Below, piece after piece: positions 1 to 8,764 of a stretch of DNA of 64,000 nucleotides. Made by a program: the position numbers and the translations under genes. The notes beneath the pieces are model-generated. The model was given only the letters and a program-made list of their open reading frames with translations, was not told where the DNA came from and ran no database searches. Within the stretch, counting starts at the first letter, position 1. Each line of letters opens with the position of its first letter. Origin of the DNA: Caballeronia grimmiae (GTDB lineage Bacteria; Pseudomonadota; Gammaproteobacteria; Burkholderiales; Burkholderiaceae); the NCBI RefSeq assembly GCF_000698555.1, contig NZ_JFHE01000015.1, positions 62,001 through 126,000 on the forward strand. The letters run 5' to 3'.

Positions 1-313
1 GCGGCGCGTCGGTCGCTTGGGGCTCGGGCAACCAGATGCCCGCATAGTGTTCGCGCTGTACCTTGGCCGCGCGCAAACGGTCGATGGACAGGCGAGTGGT
101 GACAGCGACGAGCCACGCCTCGCCGTTGTCGATTTGCGTGCGATCCGCGCCGTACCAACGCAGCCAGGCGTCCTGCACCACGTCTTCCGCTTCGGCGACC
201 GACGACAGCATCCGATACGCGATGCCCTGAAGACGCGAGCGCAACCGGTCGAATGTGCGCGTCGCATCGTCCACGTTTTCGGGGGAGGAAGTCGGTGAGA
301 CGGCTTTCTTCAT
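1..313 (-). CDS. ECF RNA polymerase sigma factor, SigJ/ECF41-like (3' end outside window)
   Basis: Read leftward from an ATG whose last base is 313, the first 104 residues show the sigma-70 region 2 pattern: FDRLRSRLQGIAYRMLSS, then AEAEDVVQDAWLRW and EAWLVAVTTRLSIDRLRAAK. This is the core-binding and -10-recognition helix set of ECF sigma factors; the GIAYRMLGS-like start and the AKVQREHY stretch resemble the ECF41/SigJ group, which usually carries a C-terminal SnoaL-like domain. That part would lie beyond base 1, so the subgroup is a guess. A second ATG six bases upstream is in another frame. The gene points away from the next one and shares no operon with it. Confidence 0.8.
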   Translation of the reverse strand, partial: MKKAVSPTSSPENVDDATRTFDRLRSRLQGIAYRMLSSVAEAEDVVQDAWLRWYGADRTQIDNGEAWLVAVTTRLSIDRLRAAKVQREHYAGIWLPEPQATDAP

Positions 314-436
314 CGCTCATGGCCCTATGGTTCGACAACGGCATTGCGCGAACGCCGACGCTCGCTCCGGAAGAATAGCAGCGAACCGGAGCCGTTCATG
401 CGCAGACGGGACGCCGAGCGCGCGCTCAGTGCCGAC

Positions 437-1366
437 TCAGTAATCCCACACGACGGGCACGGAACGAAAGCGATCGCCGTCCTTCGCAACGTGACAGACG
501 GACGGGAACCCGACATGGGCTGCGGCCAGCAGCGCACCGGTCTCGGCCGCTTCGTCGAGCAGCGCAATACGCACGTCTTTCGCCTTTTCGGGATCGTGCT
601 CGAAGCCGTTCTGCCAATCGGGATGATCGAAGTTCACTTCGAAGATCGCGTCGCCGACGAACGTCAGTTTCTCGCCCTTCGATGCGACGTCCACGACGCA
701 GTGCCCCGGCGTATGCCCGCCGGTCACGCGAGCCGACACGCCCGGCGCAACGTTCACCGTCCGGTCGAACGGCACGACGTTTTCGCCATAGAGCTGCATG
801 AACTTCGCAGCGGCCTTGCGCAGCGCGGGCGGGACCGCTTCCGGCATCACCGTCTTGCTGAAGTCGGGGTTCTCCCAGAACGCGACTTCCGCCGCCGCGA
901 CGTGAATACGCACATCGGGACGCAGTTTGGCCCTGACGCCGTCGACATTGAGGCCGCCCACGTGATCCATGTGCATATGCGTGATGACGATGTCGGTGAG
1001 CGCCGCCAGGTCGATGCCAGCCGATTCGAGGCGTCGCACCGACTGACCTGCGCGCGCGAAGTACTCGAAGCCGTCGCCGACGCCCGAGTCGATCAGGATC
1101 AGATGTTCGCCGCTACGAACGAGCGCGACATTCAGCGCCCAGTCGAAGGTGTCGCGCTGCAGGAAGCGGCCGTCGAACCATTCGTTGCGGTCCGCTTCGC
1201 TCACGTTGGTGGACATGGTGGAAGTCGGCAGCGGCAGAACCCCATCGCTGATCACAACGACATTGACGTCGCCCACGCGCACGGCATAGCGGGAAGACAC
1301 GAGTTCGCCTGATCCTTCCTTGCCGAGATCGACGGTAACGGGCTGCACATTTCTGGTCGTTTCCAT
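437..1366 (-). CDS. MBL-fold metallo-hydrolase
   Basis: A 309-residue metallo-beta-lactamase-fold enzyme. The zinc motif THMHMDHVGG is at about residues 129-138, followed by a later histidine in GGHTPGHC, the metal aspartate in FVGDAIFE and a C-terminal histidine in AAHVGFPS. This is a complete dinuclear metal set, so it should be an active hydrolase, perhaps of a lactone or thioester; the substrate cannot be read from sequence. The start METTRNVQ was chosen over one 15 codons upstream because AGAGGA stands a few bases before it. There is no signal peptide. It is divergent from the MFS gene at 1721. Confidence 0.85.
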   Translation of the reverse strand: METTRNVQPVTVDLGKEGSGELVSSRYAVRVGDVNVVVISDGVLPLPTSTMSTNVSEADRNEWFDGRFLQRDTFDWALNVALVRSGEHLILIDSGVGDGFEYFARAGQSVRRLESAGIDLAALTDIVITHMHMDHVGGLNVDGVRAKLRPDVRIHVAAAEVAFWENPDFSKTVMPEAVPPALRKAAAKFMQLYGENVVPFDRTVNVAPGVSARVTGGHTPGHCVVDVASKGEKLTFVGDAIFEVNFDHPDWQNGFEHDPEKAKDVRIALLDEAAETGALLAAAHVGFPSVCHVAKDGDRFRSVPVVWDY

Positions 1367-1720
1367 ATTCAGTAATCCTCTTCGGTTAGTGCGGCGAAGC
1401 GCACGGGTCACGAGTGCTGGCGAGCACTATCACGTCTTGCGGCGCGCTTCGTTTTTTACGCGCCGCGATCGTGTGGCCGATTGTAGTGACGCACCTCGAT
1501 CGCCAGTAGCGTCCTCGACGCGCACAGGCTGCTGCCCCGGCGACAACAATGGCCCACGCATTCAGCGCGTGGCCAGGGGCGGCAACGAAACCGATTGATA
1601 ACCGCACGACATCAATCGTTCCGAAAATTGCACTTATCGTTCCGGCCGTCCCGAGAGAATATGGCGAAAAATACAGTCGACCAGACACCGCGTACTTTCT
1701 GCATTTCAGGAGACACCTCG
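1367..1720. promoter_or_regulatory. Divergent intergenic region with small inverted and direct repeats
   Basis: This 354-base gap separates two divergent genes and holds no convincing gene. Seen directly: AGTGCT-GGCG-AGCACT (1413-1428), an 8-bp inverted repeat GCGGCGCG/CGCGCCGC (1439-1446 and 1459-1466), and two copies of ATCGTTCCG about 25 bases apart near 1615-1650. Any could be an operator for one of the flanking genes, but no matching regulator sits beside them. Confidence 0.35.
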
Positions 1721-3016
1721 ATGCATCCTTCATCCAGTCTTCCCCCCGGGCATTCAAAGGCCGCCGCGGTGTTCCGCGTCACGGCCGGGAATTTCCTCGA
1801 GCAGTTCGACTTCTTTTTGTTCGGCTTCTACGCCACGCAGATCGCCAACGTGTTCTTTCCCGCGCAGAGCGAGTTCGCCTCGTTGATGATGACGTTCGCC
1901 GTGTTCGGCGCCGGCTTCCTGATGCGGCCGCTGGGCGCCATCGTGCTGGGCGCTTACATCGACGAAGTGGGCCGCCGCAAGGGCCTCATCGTGACGCTCT
2001 CGATCATGGCGAGCGGCACCATCCTCATCGCCTTCGTGCCGGGATACGCCAGCATCGGCCTGTTTGCGCCCGCGCTCGTGCTGTTCGGACGGCTGCTGCA
2101 AGGTTTCTCGGCAGGCGCGGAACTGGGCGGCGTATCGGTGTATCTCGCCGAAATGGCGACGCCGGGCCGCAAAGGCTTCTTCACGAGCTGGCAGTCCGCG
2201 AGCCAGCAGGTGGCGATCGTCGTGGCGGCGGGCCTCGGCTTCGCGCTCAATCAGTGGCTGACCGCACCGGCGATCGCCGCGTGGGGCTGGCGCGTGCCGT
2301 TTTTCGTCGGCTGCATGATCGTGCCGTTCATCTTCATGCTGCGCCGCAATCTCGAGGAAACGCAGGAGTTCAAGGCGCGCCGGCATCGTCCGGGCATGAA
2401 GGAAGTGTTCGGCACGCTCGCTCAGAACTGGACCGTCGTCCTCGCCGGCATGATGCTGGTCGCGATGACCACCACCAGCTTCTACCTCATCACGGTCTAC
2501 GCGCCGACCTTCGGCAAGACGGTGCTGCACCTCAGCACCGCCGACAGCCTGCTCGTGACGCTGTGCGTCGGCGTGTCCAACTTCGTGTGGCTGCCGATCG
2601 GCGGCGCGCTCTCCGACCGCATCGGTCGCCGTCCGCTTCTCGTCGGCATGACCGTGCTCGCGATGGCGACCGCGTATCCGGCGCTGTCGCTGCTCGCCCA
2701 CGCGCCGAGCTTCCTGAACATGCTGTTCGTGCTGCTCTGGCTCTCGTTCATGTACGGCATCTATAACGGTGCGATGGTCGTCGCGCTCACGGAAGTCATG
2801 CCGGTGCACGTGCGCGTTGCTGGCTTCTCGCTCGCTTACAGCCTCGCGACGGCGGTGTTCGGAGGCTTCACGCCGGTCATCTCGACGGGGCTGATTCATA
2901 TGACCGGCGACAAGGCCGCGCCCGGCTACTGGATGACGTTTGCCGCAGCCTGTGCGCTGCTGGCGACGTTCGCGCTCTATCGCCGCCGCGCCACGACGCT
3001 GACTCCGGCGCACTGA
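1721..3016 (+). CDS. MHS-family MFS transporter, citrate/tricarballylate:H+ symporter-like
   Basis: A 431-residue major facilitator of the metabolite:H+ symporter type. Features: [23 protein letters not shown] in helix 1, the loop motif [12 protein letters not shown], a second-half copy [14 protein letters not shown], and about 12 hydrophobic segments. These match citrate (CitA) and tricarballylate (TcuC) carriers, which import tri- or dicarboxylates with protons across the inner membrane. Start 1721 was chosen because CAGGAGA precedes it; the reading frame is open further upstream but without a ribosome site. The next gene, 57 bases downstream, is a periplasmic binding protein, so the two are probably cotranscribed. 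The exact substrate is inferred only at family level. Confidence 0.85.
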   Translation: MHPSSSLPPGHSKAAAVFRVTAGNFLEQFDFFLFGFYATQIANVFFPAQSEFASLMMTFAVFGAGFLMRPLGAIVLGAYIDEVGRRKGLIVTLSIMASGTILIAFVPGYASIGLFAPALVLFGRLLQGFSAGAELGGVSVYLAEMATPGRKGFFTSWQSASQQVAIVVAAGLGFALNQWLTAPAIAAWGWRVPFFVGCMIVPFIFMLRRNLEETQEFKARRHRPGMKEVFGTLAQNWTVVLAGMMLVAMTTTSFYLITVYAPTFGKTVLHLSTADSLLVTLCVGVSNFVWLPIGGALSDRIGRRPLLVGMTVLAMATAYPALSLLAHAPSFLNMLFVLLWLSFMYGIYNGAMVVALTEVMPVHVRVAGFSLAYSLATAVFGGFTPVISTGLIHMTGDKAAPGYWMTFAAACALLATFALYRRRATTLTPAH

Positions 3017-3072
3017 AGCGCAATCCCTTGCGCACGCTTCTGGACCCACACGACCCTGCACGAATCACGACC

Positions 3073-3855
3073 ATGAGAAAACTGCTTCTGAAACTCGGCG
3101 CGGCAGCGCTCGTCGCAACCTCGGCCGCCGCGTCGAACGTGCAGGCTGCCGACCTGCACGTGATGAGCTCGGGCGGCTTCACTGCGGCATACAAGGTGCT
3201 CGGGCCCAAGTTTGCGTCGCAGACGGACAATACGCTCGAGACCGCGCTTGGTCCGTCGATGGGCAAATCGCCCGAAGCGATTCCCAACCGGCTCGGACGC
3301 GGCGAGCCTGCGGACGCCGTCATCATGGTCGGCTACGCGCTGGACGAGTTGATCAAGGAAGGCAAGGTGATACCCGGATCGCGAGTCGAGCTGGCCGATT
3401 CGCGCATCGGCATGGTCGTGCGCGAAGGCGCGCCGAAGCCGGACATCGGCTCGGTCGATGCCCTCAGGGAGACCCTGCTTCATGCGAAATCGATCGCCTA
3501 CTCGGACAGCGCGAGCGGCGTCTATATCGAGCGGGAGCTGTTCAAGAAGCTCGGCATCGAGGACCAGGTAAAGCCGAAAGCGAAGATGATTCCGCGCATT
3601 CCGGTGGCGTCGGTGGTGGCGAACGGCGACTACGAGATCGGCTTCCAGCAGGTCAGCGAACTGCTGCCGGTGCAGGGCGCGGCCTTCGCCGGGAAGATTC
3701 CCGAGTCTTTGCAGTCCGTGACGCGCTTCGCCGCGGGCATCCCCGTCGGCGCGCAGCATCCGAACGAAGCGAAGGCGCTGCTCGACTATCTCGCTTCGCC
3801 CGATGTGCAAGCGGAAGTGAGATCGACCGGACTGGATTCCGTCTCCGCACACTGA
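3073..3855 (+). CDS. Periplasmic substrate-binding protein, ModA/PBP2-like, without ABC partners
   Basis: A 260-residue protein with a clear signal peptide (MRKLLLKLGAAALVATSAAA, cleavage near VQA-AD), then a type-2 periplasmic binding fold: ADLHVMSSGGFTAAYKVLGPKF, GRGEPADAVIMVGYALDELIKEG, AYSDSASGVYIERELFKKLG and YEIGFQQVSELLPV. The layout resembles ModA-like molybdate-binding proteins, but Burkholderiales carry many orphan relatives of this type with unknown ligands. There are no ABC permease or ATPase genes nearby; instead it follows an MFS organic-acid symporter. It may bind the same acid for delivery or sensing, or be independent. An upstream ATG 15 codons earlier was rejected because it lies before the signal peptide. 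Confidence 0.8.
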   Translation: MRKLLLKLGAAALVATSAAASNVQAADLHVMSSGGFTAAYKVLGPKFASQTDNTLETALGPSMGKSPEAIPNRLGRGEPADAVIMVGYALDELIKEGKVIPGSRVELADSRIGMVVREGAPKPDIGSVDALRETLLHAKSIAYSDSASGVYIERELFKKLGIEDQVKPKAKMIPRIPVASVVANGDYEIGFQQVSELLPVQGAAFAGKIPESLQSVTRFAAGIPVGAQHPNEAKALLDYLASPDVQAEVRSTGLDSVSAH

Positions 3856-3894
3856 CGCGGACTATCGGCCATGCTCGCCTGAGGCAGCCGCCCT

Positions 3895-5169
3895 TCAATC
3901 CGGGGCGGCTGGCTCGGCTGCTCCGAGCATCCGCGCGAGGCGGGCGCGATCGCACGCGCCTTCCCACATCGAGACGAAGATCACCGCGCACGCGTTGCTG
4001 ATTACGCTCGTCAGGGCGCGGGCCTCCGACATGAAGCGGTCGATGCCTACCAGCAGCGCCACGCCGGCGACGGGCAGATCGGGAATCACCGTGAGCGTCG
4101 CGACGAGCGCGACCAGTCCGCTGCCCGACACGCCCGCCGCGCCCTTCGATGTGAGCAGCATGACGGCCAGCATCGTCGCGATCTGCTGCGCGGAAAGCGG
4201 GACATCGCACGCTTGCGCGATGAACAGCGAAGCCAGCGTCAGATAGATCGCGGTGCCGTCCAGATTGAACGAATAGCCCGCTGGCAGCACGAGCCCCACG
4301 ACGCCCTTGTCGCAACCGAGCGCCTCCAGCTTGCCGATCAGGCGCGGCAGGACCGGTTCGGTTGAAGAGGTCGCGAGAACGATGAGCAGTTCCTCACGCA
4401 TGTAACGCAGAAGCCGCCAGAGCGCGAAACCGTGCAATCGCGCGAGCAGCGCGAGCACCAGCGCGACGAACAACACGCAAGCCACATAGAACGACACCAT
4501 CAGCATGCCGAGCGAGCCGACCGAGCGGATGCCGAAGCGCCCCACCGTGAAAGCCATCGCACCGAATGCGCCGAGCGGGGCCAGCCGCATGATCAGGGCG
4601 AGCACGCGAAAGAGCGCCTGAGCCACACCGTCGATGAGCGCCAGCACCGGCCGCGCCGCCTTCGGACACCCATTCAGCGCGAAGCCGAAGACAAGCGAGA
4701 GGAGCAGCACCGGCAGCACGTCGCCCTTTTCGAACGCACCGAGCATCGTCTCCGGGATGACACTCAGCGCGAATTCGACGAGCCCGCGCGTCTGCGCGTG
4801 TTTCGTATAAGGCGCGAGGATGCCGACATCCAGTTGATGCACGTCGACATGCATGCCGGCGCCGGGCCGCAGCACGAACGCGGTGACGAGTCCGAACGCG
4901 AGCGCGACGGCCGTCAGGAAATAGAACAGCGCTAGCGCCTGAACGATGGTGCGCCCGATGGCCTTTCCGCTTGCAAGCGACGTGATGCCGAGGACGATCG
5001 TGCAGAAGACGATCGGCGCGATCATCATTCGCACGAGACCGACGAACGCATCACTGAGAGGTTTGAGGAGCGCGCCCGCCGACGGCCAGAAGTGCCCGAG
5101 GGACATGCCGAGGACCATCGCGAGCAGGACCTGCACGTAGAGCAAGCGAAGCGGTCTCGCCAGCCTCAC
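3895..5169 (-). CDS. Dicarboxylate/amino acid:cation symporter (DctA/GltP family)
   Basis: A 424-residue DAACS-family carrier. It opens with RLLYVQVLLAMVLGMSLGHFWP, continues with MMIAPIVFCTIVLGI, and has the re-entrant loop regions ATSSTEPVLPRLIGKLEALG, PAGYSFNLDGTAIYLTLASLFIAQ and LLTSKGAAGVSGSGLVALVATL. The NxDGTA motif and the serine-rich hairpin are the usual Na+/H+ and substrate site for C4-dicarboxylates or glutamate. The start codon is GTG and overlaps the stop of the upstream LysR gene (GTGA at 5166-5169), so both are translated from one leftward message and the LysR protein is the obvious regulator. Length is normal for the family (420-445). Confidence 0.9.
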   Translation of the reverse strand: MRLARPLRLLYVQVLLAMVLGMSLGHFWPSAGALLKPLSDAFVGLVRMMIAPIVFCTIVLGITSLASGKAIGRTIVQALALFYFLTAVALAFGLVTAFVLRPGAGMHVDVHQLDVGILAPYTKHAQTRGLVEFALSVIPETMLGAFEKGDVLPVLLLSLVFGFALNGCPKAARPVLALIDGVAQALFRVLALIMRLAPLGAFGAMAFTVGRFGIRSVGSLGMLMVSFYVACVLFVALVLALLARLHGFALWRLLRYMREELLIVLATSSTEPVLPRLIGKLEALGCDKGVVGLVLPAGYSFNLDGTAIYLTLASLFIAQACDVPLSAQQIATMLAVMLLTSKGAAGVSGSGLVALVATLTVIPDLPVAGVALLVGIDRFMSEARALTSVISNACAVIFVSMWEGACDRARLARMLGAAEPAAPD

Positions 5170-6146
5170 GATGCGCGCTTCCCTTTGGCCCGCTCGCTCG
5201 CCGCTGCGCCTTCGCTGGGGCCGTCGCCGGGGCCATCGCTGCTGGCGAAGCCATCGCGCTTCGACTCGACAATCGCCCGATGAAACTCCTGTGCCGCCGG
5301 CGTCAGCGGCCGCCCGCGCCGCCGCACGATGCCCACGCGCCGCTTCACCACCGGTTCGACGAGCGGCACGCTGGTGAGGATCGGATGATCGCGTCCGGGC
5401 ATGGCCATCGACGGCACCGCCGCAACGCCGAGCCCGGCTTCGACGAGGCCGAGCATGGTCGTGACGTGACGCGTCTCACAGATGCTCGGCGCAGGCGGCG
5501 CGACGCCCGAGAGCGCCTGATCGAGCAATAGACGGTTACCGGAAGTCTTGTCCACCGACACGTATTCGTGCTCGTAGAGCTCGTTCCACGTCACGCGCTT
5601 TTTGCGCGCGAGGGGATGGTCACGGCGGCAGGCGGCCACGAAGCGCTCCTGCAGCAGCAGCTTGAACTCGACCTCGGGCTCCTGGCTGCCCATGAAGCTC
5701 ACGCCAAAATCAGCCTCGCCGCTGATGACCGCGCCCAGCACCTCGTTCGCGCTCGAATCCAGCAGCTTGACGCGGATGCGCGGAAAGCGGCGATGATAGC
5801 TCGCGATGACGTTCGGCAAGAAGTAGTACGCCACCGAAGGCACGCACGCGATATTCACATGCCCCAGGCGGCTCGACGACACATCGCGGATGCCGAGCAG
5901 CGCGACGTCGAGATCGTCGAGCAACTGCTCGGCGCTCGGCGCAAACACGCGGCCGACGGTGGTCAGCGTGACGCTGCGCGTCGTGCGCTCGAACAGACGC
6001 ACGCCGAGCGCTTCCTCGAGCTTTTCGATACGGCGGCTCAAGGCGGGCTGCGAGATGTTGACTGCCTCCGCCGCCTTTCGGAAGCTCCCCAGTTCGACCA
6101 CCGCGCGAAACGCCTGCAAATCGTTCAGATCAAAGTTGACGCCCAC
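5166..6146 (-). CDS. LysR-family transcriptional regulator upstream of dicarboxylate symporter
   Basis: A 326-residue LysR regulator. The N-terminal winged HTH is DLNDLQAFRAVVELGSFRKAAEAVNISQPALSRRIEKLEEALGVRLFERTTRSV (residues about 5-60), followed by the periplasmic-binding-like effector domain (GHVNIACVPSVAYYFLPNVIASYHRRFP). The last 30 residues (SSDGPGDGPSEGAAASERAKGK) are a low-complexity tail not usual for the family. It heads a two-gene leftward transcript with the DctA-type symporter. It is divergent from the LysR gene at 6327 with a 180-base gap, where both regulators may bind. The effector is unknown but is plausibly the transported acid. Confidence 0.88.
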   Translation of the reverse strand: MGVNFDLNDLQAFRAVVELGSFRKAAEAVNISQPALSRRIEKLEEALGVRLFERTTRSVTLTTVGRVFAPSAEQLLDDLDVALLGIRDVSSSRLGHVNIACVPSVAYYFLPNVIASYHRRFPRIRVKLLDSSANEVLGAVISGEADFGVSFMGSQEPEVEFKLLLQERFVAACRRDHPLARKKRVTWNELYEHEYVSVDKTSGNRLLLDQALSGVAPPAPSICETRHVTTMLGLVEAGLGVAAVPSMAMPGRDHPILTSVPLVEPVVKRRVGIVRRRGRPLTPAAQEFHRAIVESKRDGFASSDGPGDGPSEGAAASERAKGKRAS

Positions 6147-6326
6147 GGGCCGGTCTCCGCATTCAGATGCCGGGTATTTTGCATGATCCTTCCCGTTCTC
6201 CTTCTATACGATGGCCGTCGATGTCCGCCGCAGTCCGGTACATTCCTTCAACGAAGGCGAGCCGGACGAGCCTTATCGCGTTCGCGTCGCCCACGAGCGT
6301 GGCCCACTGAATCGAGGAACGTCGAC

Positions 6327-7226
6327 ATGAATTTCAGGTCCTTGCAGTGCTTCATCATCCTTGCCGAGGAACTGAACTTCAGCCGCGCAGCGGAACGCCT
6401 GCATATCGCGCAACCCGCGCTCAGCCAGCAGATTCGCCTGCTCGAAGAGCGCCTCGGCACGCAACTCGTCGATCGCGCGAGGCGGCCTTTGCGGCTCACC
6501 GAAGCCGGTCAGTATTTCTCCACGGAAGCGCGGCAGATTCTCGGCTCGTGGGAGCAGGCGAGTCTCGGCGCGCAGGAAATCGGCATTGGGCGACGCGGCT
6601 GGCTGTCGATCGGCTTCACGCGCTCCGCGATGTACAGCATCCTGCCGCCGGCGCTCAAAGGCTTTCATCACGCTTACCCGGAAGTCGAACTGAAGCTGTT
6701 CGAAATGCTCACCGAGGAACAGACGGACGCGCTGCGCGACTTGCGCATCCACGTTGGCATCGGACGGCAGCCGCTCGACATTCCCGGCTGCACGTCTTAT
6801 CCGCTGCTGCGGGAACATATCGTCGCGGTGCTTGCGCCGGATCATCCGCTGGCGGGCAGGAAGAAAATCCGCATTGCCGAACTGGAAGATACGCCGCTCA
6901 TCCTGTATCCGAAGCATCACAACGCGCAGTTCAAGCGCACCGTGCAGTCCTTGTATCGCGATGCGGGCGTGACGCCCTTCGTCGCTCATCAGGCGTACGA
7001 GATACAGACTGCCATCGCGCTCGTCGCGGCGGGGCTCGGCGTCACGTTCGTCGGCGAATCGGTGGCGCGTCACGGACGCACCGACGTCGCGTTCCGTCAT
7101 CTGGCGGGTCCGGGCGCCGCTCAATGGTCGACGCTCGCCGCAACCTTCCGCACGGACGACGACTCGCCGCATCTGCGCGCCTTTCTTGCCTGCCTTCCCC
7201 GGCCGCTCGAAAGCGCGACACTATAA
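6327..7226 (+). CDS. LysR-family transcriptional regulator, likely for the downstream aromatic genes
   Basis: A 299-residue LysR protein. HTH: MNFRSLQCFIILAEELNFSRAAERLHIAQPALSQQIRLLEERLGTQLVDRARRPLRLTEAG; effector domain begins about residue 90 (GWLSIGFTRSAMYSILPPALKGFHHAYP). The ELNFSRAAERLHIAQPALSQQI pattern is typical of the BenM/CatM/CbnR subgroup, which responds to aromatic-degradation intermediates. Start 6327 was chosen because it begins the HTH and has GAGGAA upstream; a longer frame reads through intergenic DNA. The following genes on the same strand (MFS carrier, ligJ-like, ligK-like) are its likely targets; that assignment is inference from position. Confidence 0.87.
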   Translation: MNFRSLQCFIILAEELNFSRAAERLHIAQPALSQQIRLLEERLGTQLVDRARRPLRLTEAGQYFSTEARQILGSWEQASLGAQEIGIGRRGWLSIGFTRSAMYSILPPALKGFHHAYPEVELKLFEMLTEEQTDALRDLRIHVGIGRQPLDIPGCTSYPLLREHIVAVLAPDHPLAGRKKIRIAELEDTPLILYPKHHNAQFKRTVQSLYRDAGVTPFVAHQAYEIQTAIALVAAGLGVTFVGESVARHGRTDVAFRHLAGPGAAQWSTLAATFRTDDDSPHLRAFLACLPRPLESATL

Positions 7227-7413
7227 GCAAACTTATATGGAAGCATAAAAATCGCGTCTTGGACGCGCGCCTACACGCTTCTTATCATCGGTCTCCATGC
7301 TCCGAACCGTCTCGCCCGACGCGCGGCGGTTTCGGGCTTGCGCACGGTGAAAGCCGTTCGCCAGGCAGGGCCGCAGAGCCCTCGCGATTCGACGAAAAGA
7401 ACGTGGAGACGGC

Positions 7414-8736
7414 ATGACCTCATTCAACGAAGCGGCAACCATGCGAAAGGTTTACGGGCGGCTCATGCCCCTGCTTTTCGCGATGATGTTCTTCAACTAT
7501 CTCGACCGCATCAACATCGGCTTCGCGGCCCTCGACATGAACAAGGCGCTCGGCTTTTCGCCCGCCGTGTTCGGCTTCGCCGGCAGCATCTTCTTCGTCG
7601 GCTACATGGTGCTCGAAGTGCCGAGCAATCTCTTGCTGCATCGCGTGGGCGCACGCCGCTGGATTGCGCGCATCCTGCTCACGTGGGGCGCGGTTGCCGC
7701 CGCCACGGCGTTCGTTTTCGACGACAAGAGCTTCTACGTGCTGCGCTTTCTGCTCGGCGTGATGGAAGCGGGTTTCCTGCCGGGCGTCGCGGTGTATCTG
7801 ACGAAGTGGTTTCCGGTGCGGTATCGCGCTCGCGCGGTGGGCGGCTACATCATCGCGGGATCGTTCTCCGCCGTGCTGGGCGGCCCGATCTCGACCGCGC
7901 TGATGACCTATGCCAACGGCGTGCTCGGCCTGCAGGGATGGCAGTGGATGTTCATTCTCGAAGGCATCCCGGCGATGCTGCTCGGCGTCCTCACGCTGCG
8001 CATCATGACCGAGCGCCCCGCCGATGCCGGCTGGCTCGCCCACGACGAAAAGCAATGGCTCGAAACGACGCTCGCGGCGGAACGCGAAGCGGTCGGCGGC
8101 AACGCGCATTTTCCGCTGCTGCGCGTGGCGGGCGACCTTCGCGTGTGGAGCCTGGCGTGCCTGTTCGGCTGCGCGCTTGTCGGCATCTACGGGCTCTTTC
8201 TGTGGCTTCCGCAGATCGTCAAGAGTCTCGGGCATCTGAGCAATATCGAGGTCGGCTTTCTCTCCGCCGCGCCGCCGCTACTCGGTGTGCTCGGCACGTT
8301 CATCATCAGCCGCAGTTCGGACCGCACCGGCGACCGCAAGAAGCATCTCGCGTTCGTGTACGGGATGAGCGCCGTCGCGATCGCGGGGAGCGCCTATGCG
8401 CCGAGTCCCGTCATCGCTTACGCGCTGCTGTGCGTGACGGGCCTCTTCATCTACGCGGGCAACCCGCTGTTCTGGAGCCTCGCGTCATCGTTCAGGACCG
8501 GCGCGGCGGGCGCAGCGACCATCGCCCTGATCAATACCATCGCGCAGTTCGGCGGCCTGGTCGGTCCGTGGAGCATCGGCCTCGTGCGCAACGCGACGGG
8601 CAGCTTCAAGCTCGCGCTGCTGACGATTGCCGCGTTCCTCGTCGTTGCGACGCTGATCGCGCTCGTCATGCGCGTGAAGCCCGCCGACGACGAAGACGCA
8701 TCGCTGCCGACGGCCGATCCGGCCGCGCGCACCTGA
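7414..8736 (+). CDS. ACS-family MFS transporter (aromatic/organic anion:H+ symporter type)
   Basis: A 440-residue anion:cation symporter of the major facilitator superfamily. Helix 1 has LLFAMMFFNYLDRINIGFAALDMNKALGFSP, the ACS signature; later come EVPSNLLLHRVGARRWIARILLTWG and RFLLGVMEAGFLPGVAVYLTKWFP. Members import tartrate, galactarate, phthalate, 4-hydroxyphenylacetate and similar acids. GGAGA stands just before the ATG. The gene lies 28 bases upstream of ligJ-like and forms a unit with ligJ-ligK, so an aromatic acid or a tricarboxylic intermediate is a reasonable substrate; this is inference from context. Confidence 0.87.
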   Translation: MTSFNEAATMRKVYGRLMPLLFAMMFFNYLDRINIGFAALDMNKALGFSPAVFGFAGSIFFVGYMVLEVPSNLLLHRVGARRWIARILLTWGAVAAATAFVFDDKSFYVLRFLLGVMEAGFLPGVAVYLTKWFPVRYRARAVGGYIIAGSFSAVLGGPISTALMTYANGVLGLQGWQWMFILEGIPAMLLGVLTLRIMTERPADAGWLAHDEKQWLETTLAAEREAVGGNAHFPLLRVAGDLRVWSLACLFGCALVGIYGLFLWLPQIVKSLGHLSNIEVGFLSAAPPLLGVLGTFIISRSSDRTGDRKKHLAFVYGMSAVAIAGSAYAPSPVIAYALLCVTGLFIYAGNPLFWSLASSFRTGAAGAATIALINTIAQFGGLVGPWSIGLVRNATGSFKLALLTIAAFLVVATLIALVMRVKPADDEDASLPTADPAART

Positions 8737-8764
8737 ATCCGCCTACAACGATACGGAAATCCGC

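Noticed and set aside
344-1312. 322-residue open frame on the + strand opposite the MBL-fold gene
   Set aside because: It is the antisense shadow of a gene with a full metal-site motif; its translation is Arg/His/Val-rich without domains.
1439-1466. GC-rich inverted repeat as a possible terminator
   Set aside because: Loop of 12 bases and no T-run on the outer side; it is in a divergent promoter gap where a terminator is not needed.
1754-3061. 435-residue frame antisense to the MHS transporter
   Set aside because: Arg/Glu/His-rich nonsense typical of the reverse strand of a GC-rich membrane protein gene.
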